The position numbers and the translations under genes are program-made. The notes below the pieces were generated by a model. It ran no database searches, was not told where the DNA came from, and worked only from the letters and a program-made list of their open reading frames with translations. DNA of 5,610 bases. Origin: Flavobacteriaceae bacterium (GTDB lineage: Bacteria; Bacteroidota; Bacteroidia; Flavobacteriales; Flavobacteriaceae). The stretch covers positions 1-5,610 of the forward strand of contig JAAZUX010000060.1 of the NCBI GenBank assembly GCA_018623955.1. Reading direction: 5' to 3'. This document shows, piece by piece, positions 1 to 5,610 of this stretch; within the stretch, counting starts at the first letter, position 1; each line of letters starts with the position of its first letter.

Positions 1-383
1 CTCATCATGTAATCAAAAATTACCATCAAGGCAGAAACGGCTCCCCACAAGAAAAAGGAAAAGAGGATTTTTTTGTAATCCACACGATCTCTGGAGGTAA
101 TCAAACTTAAAAATGATCGCTGATGGAGGCGGGTCACTACCAAATAAATAAACGGTAGTACAACAGCAAAGGGTAGTAAAATTAAAAATAAGGTCAGGTT
201 GGAAGGCAGTTTAGAAAACAAATCCTGATGACTGGTAAATTCCCCAACGAGATCCGATTGGGAAATGATATAAAGCGACAGTGGAATCTGTCCAAGAAAG
301 TTGAAAAAAATAAAAATAAGCGACCCCTTGAGGTAATCGACAAAGCGTTTGTTTTCGGTCGTGGTTTGTTCTAAATATTTCAT
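1..383 (-). CDS. Membrane protein, probable CPBP-family intramembrane protease, N-terminal 127 residues (3' end outside window)
   Basis: An open frame begins with ATG at 383, inside the menC stop (ATGA overlap), and runs without a stop to the window edge. The visible part starts MKYLEQTTTENKRFVDYLKG and has three hydrophobic, membrane-spanning stretches at about 20-42, 62-84 and 106-125. A basic segment between the second and third contains RLHQRSFLSLITSRDRVDYK (about 85-104). That TSR...D pattern followed by FSFFLWG resembles the N-terminal half of CPBP (CAAX-protease/bacteriocin-processing) family proteins in Bacteroidota, which to my recollection often sit beside menC and menE in this group. 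The diagnostic catalytic EE...R and H motifs would lie beyond the window, so protease activity is not shown here. Substrate and any link to menaquinone are unknown. It could also be an unrelated multi-pass membrane protein. Confidence 0.62.
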   Translation of the reverse strand, partial: MKYLEQTTTENKRFVDYLKGSLIFIFFNFLGQIPLSLYIISQSDLVGEFTSHQDLFSKLPSNLTLFLILLPFAVVLPFIYLVVTRLHQRSFLSLITSRDRVDYKKILFSFFLWGAVSALMVIFDYMM

Positions 384-1417
384 ATGGCGGGCATTTCCCA
401 ATTTTGATTTGGATCATAATTTAGATGTCCATTACAAACTTCCAAAGGGGACGTAAAGTTATTGGTAAATAAGCTCCCTGTTCCCAGTCCCTGATGATTT
501 TTTACCGAGAGCGAAAAAGTCCATTGGGCAATGGCGCTCAACCCAACATTACTTTCTAAAGCACTGGTCACCCACCACCCTATAGAGCGTTCTTGGGCCA
601 GCGCAATCCATTCTTCACAAGATTGAAATCCTCCCAATAATGAGGGTTTTAAAATCAAGTACTGCGGCATAATTTTATCCAACAATGCACTCCTGTCTTC
701 TTTTTTAATGACCCCAATGAGTTCTTCATCCAAAGCTATGGGAATGGGTGAAATGATACACAGCTCTCGCATGGCATCGGCTTGTCCTGCAGCAATGGGC
801 TGTTCGATAGAATGAATCTTCAAATCTGCCAAAGATTGTAGTTTATCCATTACCCCCTCAGGAGTAAAAGCCCCATTGGCATCTACCCTCAACATCATTT
901 GTTCAGGACCGTAATGTTTTCGAATTTCTTCCAATAAAGAATATTCATCATCAAAATCCAAAGCACCGATTTTGAGTTTGATACAATCAAAACCTTGGGC
1001 AATTTTTTCGTCAATTTGAGCTTTCATAAATGAGTGATCTCCCATCCAAACCAAGCCATTGATCGGTATCTTCTCTGCTCCTCGGGTAAAGGATGAGGGA
1101 AAAAGCTGGAAGGGATCTTGCGATTTAAGTGACAACAAAGCCATTTCATAGCCCATCTGAATCGACGGAAAATTCTGAAGTGAATCAACGGATACCATTT
1201 CATTTTGATTGATCCGCTCACACAAATGTTTGAGTTGATCCCCAAAATCCGGTTGGTCGTCTGCACTCAACCCTCTAAAGAGACCACACTCCCCTACTCC
1301 TGTTTTATTTCCATCGGTCAAAAACAAAAACCAGGTTTCTTTCTCCTTCAATACCCCACGAGAAGTACCCCCGGGACGCTTAAACTTTAGGACATATCTT
1401 TTGTAATGGGCTTTCAT
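380..1417 (-). CDS. menC: o-Succinylbenzoate synthase (MenC)
   Basis: MenC dehydrates SHCHC to o-succinylbenzoate, making the aromatic ring. It belongs to the enolase superfamily (muconate-lactonising subgroup) and has 345 residues, full length. An N-terminal capping domain with RPGGTSRGVL (14-23) and GVGECGLFRGLS (40-51) precedes the barrel. The catalytic set is intact: KLK at 147-149 (K149 the expected general acid/base), Mg2+ ligands D179 (LRVDAN), E205 (IEQPI) and D230 (ALDEE), and the opposing lysine K257 (LILKPSLLGG). SALESNVGLSAIAQW (285-299) closes the active-site region. The ATG at 1417 lies inside the menA stop (ATGA overlap), and its own TGA overlaps the start of the next gene in the same way, so translation of all three is probably coupled. 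Some enolase relatives act as N-succinyl amino acid racemases, but the operon makes MenC by far the best call. Confidence 0.97.
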   Translation of the reverse strand: MKAHYKRYVLKFKRPGGTSRGVLKEKETWFLFLTDGNKTGVGECGLFRGLSADDQPDFGDQLKHLCERINQNEMVSVDSLQNFPSIQMGYEMALLSLKSQDPFQLFPSSFTRGAEKIPINGLVWMGDHSFMKAQIDEKIAQGFDCIKLKIGALDFDDEYSLLEEIRKHYGPEQMMLRVDANGAFTPEGVMDKLQSLADLKIHSIEQPIAAGQADAMRELCIISPIPIALDEELIGVIKKEDRSALLDKIMPQYLILKPSLLGGFQSCEEWIALAQERSIGWWVTSALESNVGLSAIAQWTFSLSVKNHQGLGTGSLFTNNFTSPLEVCNGHLNYDPNQNWEMPAI

Positions 1418-2322
1418 TGGTAGCAGTAATAAATCACAAACAGGGCAAGAGAAACAAAAAAAGTAGACAGTGCGAGTTGTTTTAACAATGGATCATAGGC
1501 TTTGGGCTCGCGAATTTTAACGACCTGATACAGTTGAAGAAAAATCGGAAGCATAATCAATAATGAAAGGGGGTTTTCCTTTACCCAAGCCGTCCCCATT
1601 CCAAAAAATAAAAATAGGACGCTCAAGATCATCAAAAGATAATGGTAGTATTTTGCTTTTTGGCTTCCCAAATAGACCACCAAAGTAATTTTTTTTGAAT
1701 TCTTGTCATTGGCAATATCTCTCATATTGTTGAGGTTGAGGACTCCCACACTGAGTAGTCCGATGGCTGTTCCCAAAAACAGTGCAGTACTATCAACGGT
1801 TTGGGTCTGTAAATAATAAGCCCCCATTACACTTACCCAGCCAAAAAAGAGAAAAACAAATAAATCCCCCAAACCATGGTATCCATAGGCAGCTCGACCC
1901 ACTGTATATCTGATGGCAGCCCAAACCGCCGCCCCCACAAGCGCGATAAAAAAGAAAGAAACTAAAAATTGTTCCCCACCCAATGCGATGTAAATTAAAC
2001 TTAGGGCCAATAGGATTGAAATCAATGCAGCAATCACAATCCCTTTTTTTAGGGCTTTGGCCGAAAGCAATCCCTGCTGCAATGTTCGTCCAGGCCCCAA
2101 CCTATTGGCATTATCTGTGCCCTTTATTCCGTCTCCATAATCATTGGCAAAATTGGAAATGATTTGAAAAGCTATGGCAGTCAAAATGGAGCCAATAAAA
2201 ACCACAGAAGAAAAATTTTCTTCCTTGGATGCAATGGCATTACCGGTGATGATCCCTGCAACGGACAGTGGCAAGGTTCTCAATCGAGCGGCAGCCAACC
2301 AAACTGAAAATTGAGTGCTCAA
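1414..2322 (-). CDS. menA: 1,4-dihydroxy-2-naphthoate polyprenyltransferase (MenA), TTG start
   Basis: MenA is an integral membrane prenyltransferase of the UbiA superfamily. It joins a polyprenyl diphosphate chain to DHNA, with loss of the carboxyl group, giving demethylmenaquinone. The 302-residue protein is hydrophobic, with about eight or nine likely membrane segments. The first Asp-rich motif is NFANDYGDGIKGTD (57-70; D61, D64), followed by RLGPGRTLQQG. The second is LNNMRDIANDKNSKKITL (197-214; D202, D206). The start is TTG at 2322, four nt after the menB stop. No ATG or GTG lies in frame between the upstream stop and this codon, and the next in-frame ATG is at residue 166, well past the first catalytic motif, so TTG is effectively forced. 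The residues just after it lead into AARLRTLPLS, typical for MenA. Its TGA overlaps the menC ATG. Databases often name the family octaprenyltransferase; the chain length here cannot be read from the sequence. Confidence 0.96.
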   Translation of the reverse strand: MSTQFSVWLAAARLRTLPLSVAGIITGNAIASKEENFSSVVFIGSILTAIAFQIISNFANDYGDGIKGTDNANRLGPGRTLQQGLLSAKALKKGIVIAALISILLALSLIYIALGGEQFLVSFFFIALVGAAVWAAIRYTVGRAAYGYHGLGDLFVFLFFGWVSVMGAYYLQTQTVDSTALFLGTAIGLLSVGVLNLNNMRDIANDKNSKKITLVVYLGSQKAKYYHYLLMILSVLFLFFGMGTAWVKENPLSLLIMLPIFLQLYQVVKIREPKAYDPLLKQLALSTFFVSLALFVIYYCYQ

Positions 2323-2326
2323 AGAA

Positions 2327-3148
2327 TTAAGGAAATTTAGGATACTGTTTGAAATTGGGGTCCCTTTTGTCCAGAAAAGCCTGTTTGCCCTCCTGTGCCT
2401 CGTCCATGAGGTAATACATCAAGGTGGCATCTCCTGCCAATTGCATCAAACCGTGCTGACCGTCCAATTCTGCATTCAAACACCTCTTGATCATACGTAA
2501 GGCTAAAGGACTTCTTTTTTGCATCAGCTTACACCATTCCAAAACGGTAGTTTCGAGTTGATCTAAGGGAACAACCTTATTGACCAATCCCATTTTTTCG
2601 GCTTCGGCAGCAGAGTACTGCTGACAGAGAAACCATATTTCACGTGCTTTCTTTTGTCCCACATGCCTTGCCAAATAGGACGAACCGAAACCACCGTCAA
2701 AGCTACCTACCTTTGGACCGGTTTGTCCAAAAATGGCATTTTCACTGGCGATGGTCAGGTCACATACAACATGCAAAACATGACCGCCTCCAATGGCGTA
2801 GCCATTGACCATTGCTACAACAGGTTTGGGCAACTCTCTGATGCGTTTGTGTAAATCCAGTACATTCAGTCGGGGGACACCGTCTTCTCCGACATATCCT
2901 CCGACGCCTTTTACATTTTGGTCTCCCCCACTACAAAAAGCTTTATCTCCCGCTCCGGTAAATACCACCACATCGATATCATTGCGTTCGCGGCAGACTT
3001 CCATCGCTTCCAACATTTGTATGTTGGTCTCCGGACGAAAGGCATTGTAAACTTCGGGGCGATTGATGGTAATTTTGGCAACACCCTGGAATAACTCAAA
3101 TTTGATGTCACTGTAGTCGGCTAGACTTTCCCATTCTATCTTTTTCAT
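2327..3148 (-). CDS. menB: 1,4-dihydroxy-2-naphthoyl-CoA synthase (MenB)
   Basis: MenB, a crotonase-superfamily enzyme, closes the second ring of the naphthoquinone by converting o-succinylbenzoyl-CoA to DHNA-CoA in a Dieckmann-type reaction. The protein has 273 residues, full length for the family. Visible landmarks are [14 protein letters not shown] (28-41), oxyanion-hole glycines in [12 protein letters not shown] (70-81) and [12 protein letters not shown] (115-126), the MenB signature [16 protein letters not shown] (140-155) and [10 protein letters not shown] (166-175). By alignment in my head with the E. coli enzyme (offset 12), Q142, G144 and W172 correspond to its bicarbonate-site residues, and S149 and D151 to active-site residues. 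Glycine at 144 places it in the bicarbonate-dependent class I. The ATG start is followed by MKKIEWESL, a normal MenB beginning. It is preceded by the 116-nt gap and followed by menA after 4 nt. Confidence 0.98.
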   Translation of the reverse strand: MKKIEWESLADYSDIKFELFQGVAKITINRPEVYNAFRPETNIQMLEAMEVCRERNDIDVVVFTGAGDKAFCSGGDQNVKGVGGYVGEDGVPRLNVLDLHKRIRELPKPVVAMVNGYAIGGGHVLHVVCDLTIASENAIFGQTGPKVGSFDGGFGSSYLARHVGQKKAREIWFLCQQYSAAEAEKMGLVNKVVPLDQLETTVLEWCKLMQKRSPLALRMIKRCLNAELDGQHGLMQLAGDATLMYYLMDEAQEGKQAFLDKRDPNFKQYPKFP

Positions 3149-3264
3149 CTGTTTAAATCTATGTTAATTAGCTGATATTTAATCATTTCCTTTTGTTGAG
3201 GAATTTATCTTGGTTGTTTAAATCCCTCTATGAGGGTTTCATAGGTTATATTGGGATTTCAAAT
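3149..3264. other. menD-menB intergenic region (116 nt), possible leader
   Basis: This is the longest non-coding stretch in the window and the only real break in the gene block. It is AT-rich. Read in the transcribed (minus) direction it holds, in order: a TAAATTTG box overlapping the menD stop; two overlapping short inverted repeats (3224-3244); a 9-nt direct repeat, GATTTAAAC, occurring at 3216-3224 and 3151-3159; and a 13-codon open frame (3145-3186) whose TGA overlaps the menB ATG. No uridine tract follows the inverted repeats, so there is no convincing intrinsic terminator. It could be an internal promoter with a leader, or simply spacer. Confidence 0.6.
3224..3244 (-). repeat. Two overlapping, mutually exclusive short inverted repeats
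   Basis: In the minus-strand transcript, CTATGA (3244-3239) can pair with TCATAG (3233-3228) across a 5-nt loop. Alternatively CCCTC (3236-3232) can pair with GAGGG (3228-3224) across a 3-nt loop, extended by two A-T pairs beyond one mismatch. The two stems share bases and cannot form together. Both are perfect but short, and no T-tract follows, so a terminator is not supported. A 6-bp repeat with a small loop can easily arise by chance in a gap of this size. Confidence 0.3.
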
Positions 3265-3267
3265 TTA
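3260..3267 (-). promoter_or_regulatory. Candidate -7 box (TAAATTTG) for an internal menB promoter
   Basis: TAAATTTG on the minus strand fits the Bacteroidota -7 consensus TAnnTTTG, and its first three bases are the menD stop codon. It would give a leader of roughly 100 nt before menB. Against it, I see no TTG at the usual -33 distance (17-23 nt upstream); the nearest candidate there is only TTT. The match is therefore half a promoter at best. Confidence 0.2.
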
Positions 3268-5058
3268 AGACTTTTGCATGGCTTTAAAGTAATTTAGAAG
3301 AATACTGTCGTTGATTTTTCTCGGGGTTTTGATCTCTAGGATTTTGGGTTGACGCGACGGCTTAAAGAAATTTTTTAAGGCCCATTTCAATCCGGTATTG
3401 GTTTTTACTGCTTTATAATGAAAGCCAAATGCCTTAGAAATTTGACGGGCATCCCGACCGTGTATGGTTTCAAAATAAGTATCGTATTTGGGACTGTCCT
3501 TCTCCCCGGGAAGAATTCTAAAAATCCCCCCTCCTTGATTGTTGATCAAAATAACCCTAAAATTAGATGGAATGTGATCGTTCCACAATCCATTGATGTC
3601 ATAGAAGAAACTGAGATCTCCCGTAACCAATAAACTGGGGTTTTGATTGATTAAGGCGGCTCCTACGGCAGTAGCCGTTGACCCATCAATACCACTGGTT
3701 CCTCGGTTGGAAAAGACTTCTGCCTGCTGGGGCATATTAAAAAGCTGGGCATAGCGCACCGTTGAACTGTTGGCCAGTTGCAGATGAATTTGTTCTGGAA
3801 GCTTTGAAAAAATTGTTTCAAAGGCTTTCAAATCAGAAAATGGAATTTGGCGCAAATAGGCATTTCCCTGACGAATTTGCACTTGATATTGATCCAAAAT
3901 CGATGATTTATAATGAGTTTCAGGACTTTGATAATCGATCAGTAATTCAGAGAAAAAAGCATTCACAGGCATGTAAAAATGCTGGGTTAAACAATAGTAT
4001 GTATCGTAAGCCCGGTAGGGATCAACATGCCAGTGCTCTTGCGGTGAATGATCCCTCAATAGTTTTTTTATTTTTTTGGAGACTACCATCCCCCCAAAAG
4101 TCAATAGTATTTGAGGTTTAAGGGTTTTAAAGAAATCAGGGTTGCTCGTTTCCAAAGGAGCAATCAAAGAATCAATGGAATTGATGGCATTTGACGAACG
4201 TAAATTGGAAGTGGTTTCGGTCATCAGAATTACCGAAGGATCGGCGTCGATCAAGTCCAGCCATTGTTGATCGATTCCGTTGGGATCATTTACCCCTACC
4301 AAGATTAGCTTTTTCTCAGCCTTTTGCCATTGTTTTTTAAAAGTTTTAAAGTCTACTTTGGGATGGGAAAGCTCGGGTGCAGTATTCTGCGTGATCTCTA
4401 TGGGGGAGGTGGTCATTCCATACAAGGGTTCCTCCATGGGAACATTCAGGTGGACGGGGCCACTTTTTTGAATGGCATGGTTTAAGACCCCATTGATTTG
4501 TTTTTCATTTTCCTTTTGGATTTCCTGCTGTTTGTTTTCGATCTGCTTTAGAGTCGCTTTTGGAGGAATCAACCTTTGATTGGGGTTTTCCAGCAAGGTA
4601 TCGGCAGCGTGTGTTACATCGGGACTCAGATAGGCAAAATCGACCAAATGCGGCTCGAAAACTCCTTTTTGTTGAATGGTTTGACCATCTCCAATATCAA
4701 TGCGGTGGGGCATACGGTCAGCAGAAATGACGACCAATGGGATATTGCTGTAAAAAGCCTCAGCTACGGCCGGATAAAAATTGAGCAACGCAGAACCGGA
4801 GGTGCAAACCACAGCTGTTGGAGTATTGAGTTGCTGTGCCATGCCCATGGCAAAAAATGCCGCCGAACGTTCGTCTACAATACTGTAGGTCTTAAAAAAA
4901 GTATTTTCAACAAAACCGTTGGTCAAAGGGGCGTTTCTGGAGCCCGCACAGATCACAATCTGGTTGATGCCCTTCATTTGACAGAGTTGGACAACCGTTT
5001 GGGCTAGGGGAATCTCCGGATATTTAATTGAACTACTCCCTGAGTTTTTCGTTTTCAT
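3265..5058 (-). CDS. menD: SEPHCHC synthase (MenD), thiamine-diphosphate dependent
   Basis: MenD condenses isochorismate with 2-oxoglutarate, with loss of CO2, to give 2-succinyl-5-enolpyruvyl-6-hydroxy-3-cyclohexene-1-carboxylate. The protein has 597 residues from the preferred ATG, in the usual range or slightly long. The N-terminal PYR domain shows CAGSRNAPLT (about 37-46), the catalytic-type glutamate in VDERSAAFFAMG (E63), TSGSALLNFYPAVAEA (86-101) and ISADR (111-115). A lysine- and glutamine-rich, probably helical stretch (about 165-190) leads into PVHLNVPMEEPLY. The C-terminal PP domain shows SNRGTSGIDGS (450-460) and the ThDP/Mg2+ motif GDLSFFYDINGL to NNQGGGIF (480-513). A frame extension to TTG at 5076 would add six residues (MYFCKA). 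I prefer ATG at 5058, because the N-terminus is then MKTKNSG and the codon is canonical. The gene follows menF after 48 nt and precedes menB after 116 nt. Identity is very secure; the start is fairly secure. Confidence 0.97.
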   Translation of the reverse strand: MKTKNSGSSSIKYPEIPLAQTVVQLCQMKGINQIVICAGSRNAPLTNGFVENTFFKTYSIVDERSAAFFAMGMAQQLNTPTAVVCTSGSALLNFYPAVAEAFYSNIPLVVISADRMPHRIDIGDGQTIQQKGVFEPHLVDFAYLSPDVTHAADTLLENPNQRLIPPKATLKQIENKQQEIQKENEKQINGVLNHAIQKSGPVHLNVPMEEPLYGMTTSPIEITQNTAPELSHPKVDFKTFKKQWQKAEKKLILVGVNDPNGIDQQWLDLIDADPSVILMTETTSNLRSSNAINSIDSLIAPLETSNPDFFKTLKPQILLTFGGMVVSKKIKKLLRDHSPQEHWHVDPYRAYDTYYCLTQHFYMPVNAFFSELLIDYQSPETHYKSSILDQYQVQIRQGNAYLRQIPFSDLKAFETIFSKLPEQIHLQLANSSTVRYAQLFNMPQQAEVFSNRGTSGIDGSTATAVGAALINQNPSLLVTGDLSFFYDINGLWNDHIPSNFRVILINNQGGGIFRILPGEKDSPKYDTYFETIHGRDARQISKAFGFHYKAVKTNTGLKWALKNFFKPSRQPKILEIKTPRKINDSILLNYFKAMQKS

Positions 5059-5065
5059 CGCTTTA

Positions 5066-5073
5066 CAAAAATA
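5066..5073 (-). promoter_or_regulatory. Candidate Bacteroidota -7 box (TATTTTTG) just before menD
   Basis: On the minus strand the 48-nt menF-menD gap contains TATTTTTG, matching the Bacteroidota housekeeping -7 consensus TAnnTTTG. The nearest upstream TTTTTG lies about 25 nt away, longer than the usual spacing to the -33 element. The box ends only 7 nt before the preferred menD ATG, so any transcript from it would be nearly leaderless. In an AT-rich gap such a match may be chance, and read-through from menF is the simpler view. Confidence 0.18.
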
Positions 5074-5106
5074 CAAAACGCAAAGGGATTGAACCGCTCA
5101 AAAACG

Positions 5107-5610
5107 TTAAAGGGCGGCCAATAAGGTTTTGGATTTGTTTTGTGTTTCCTCCCACTCTTTTTCAGGTTCGCTGTCTTTAGTAATTCCTGCACCCACATAC
5201 AAGACCAAGCCTTGTGAAATGATTTGCGCACAGCGAAGATTCACAAACAAATCGATTTGATCCTCCCCCATCACAGGGCCAAAAAATCCGGTGTAGTAGG
5301 CTCGATCGAGGTTTTCGTGATCGGCCAGAAAACGCATTCCCTCATCTACAGGAATCCCACCTACTGCAGGGGTGGGATGTAATTTTTTGAGCAATAATGT
5401 TGTGTTGATGTTTTGTGCTTCTACCGACAATTCGTTACATAAATGTACCAAATTACCAGCCCTACGGGTAAAAGTTTCGGAGCATTTGATCACTGAAGAT
5501 GGAAAAAGATCTTGCAAATCCCTTTCAAGGGTCTCTTTGACCCAGCCTTGTTCTGTTTTTTCTTTGTCCCCCCAATGGTATTTTTCCTCAGGATTATGGG
5601 GTAAAGTTCC
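5107..5610 (-). CDS. menF: Isochorismate synthase, C-terminal 167 residues (5' end outside window)
   Basis: The enzyme isomerises chorismate to isochorismate, the committed first step of menaquinone synthesis, in the cytoplasm. The reading frame is open from the window edge to a TAA stop. A TTG at 5517 could be mistaken for a start, but the frame continues upstream without a stop and encodes family-like sequence (a GT dipeptide, then WGDKEKTEQ), so the gene is cut by the window and not short. In the fragment I see hallmarks of the chorismate-binding fold: LHPTPAVGG (about residues 77-85), RAYYTGFFGP (103-112), NLRCAQI (124-130) and a C-terminal GAGITKDSEPEKEWEE block (140-155). By family knowledge, a glutamate in the EW..E..K block helps bind Mg2+. 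The catalytic base lysine lies in the missing N-terminal part. The sequence alone could also fit salicylate or siderophore-type isochorismate synthases, but menD directly downstream points to the menaquinone role. Confidence 0.93.
   Translation of the reverse strand, partial: GTLPHNPEEKYHWGDKEKTEQGWVKETLERDLQDLFPSSVIKCSETFTRRAGNLVHLCNELSVEAQNINTTLLLKKLHPTPAVGGIPVDEGMRFLADHENLDRAYYTGFFGPVMGEDQIDLFVNLRCAQIISQGLVLYVGAGITKDSEPEKEWEETQNKSKTLLAAL

Noticed and set aside
211..417. 68-codon minus-strand frame overlapping the menC end and the CPBP-like start
   Set aside because: It is out of frame with both genes and crosses their junction. The ATGA-coupled frame from 383 encodes a far more protein-like membrane sequence.
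3224..3244. Intrinsic terminator after menD
   Set aside because: The stems are short and the transcript downstream reads ATTTAAACAACC, with no uridine run.
3762..4121. 119-codon open frame on the plus strand
   Set aside because: It is antisense to the central part of menD, with no recognisable domain and no independent start signal; it is a shadow of the menD codon pattern.
4576..5007. 143-codon open frame on the plus strand
   Set aside because: It lies wholly antisense to the strongly conserved PYR domain of menD, and its translation resembles no family I know.
5107..5517. A complete 136-residue gene starting at TTG 5517
   Set aside because: The frame stays open to the window edge and the upstream residues fit isochorismate synthase, so this is an internal leucine codon of a larger menF.
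1..5610. Mobile element, CRISPR array, tRNA or rRNA, defence or other novel system
   Set aside because: I saw no long or regularly spaced repeats, no transposase or integrase motifs and no RNA gene; nearly all bases are used by the menaquinone genes.

Overview
The window is a contiguous block of menaquinone (vitamin K2) biosynthesis genes, all on the minus strand. Transcription therefore runs from base 5610 towards base 1. In that order it holds the C-terminal part of an isochorismate synthase (menF), complete menD, menB, menA and menC, and the N-terminal part of a membrane protein resembling CPBP-family intramembrane proteases. Protein style (for example the MenC and MenD N-termini), gene order, an AT-leaning composition and the lack of clear Shine-Dalgarno sequences all suggest a Bacteroidota chromosome, most likely Flavobacteriaceae. 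This is a judgement from recognition, not from a search.

Layout: menF ends at 5107. A 48-nt gap precedes the preferred menD start (ATG at 5058). menD ends at 3265 and is followed by the only sizeable non-coding gap, 116 nt (3149-3264), which holds overlapping short inverted repeats, a promoter-like -7 box and a tiny open frame that runs into the menB start. From menB onward the genes are packed tightly: menB to menA has 4 nt between them, while menA/menC and menC/CPBP-like each share an ATGA stop/start overlap. The last four genes look like one translationally coupled unit.

Function: MenF turns chorismate into isochorismate. MenD adds the succinyl semialdehyde unit from 2-oxoglutarate to give SEPHCHC. 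After loss of pyruvate (MenH, not in the window), MenC dehydrates SHCHC to o-succinylbenzoate. MenE (not in the window) makes OSB-CoA, MenB cyclises it to DHNA-CoA, and after thioester hydrolysis MenA prenylates DHNA in the membrane. Menaquinone is normally the sole respiratory quinone in this group, so the block is core metabolism.

No mobile element, CRISPR array, RNA gene, phage gene or sign of horizontal transfer was seen, and nothing here looks like an undescribed system. The points worth a second look are modest: a forced TTG start for menA, a start correction for menD, possible leader elements before menB, and a putative membrane protease coupled to menC.
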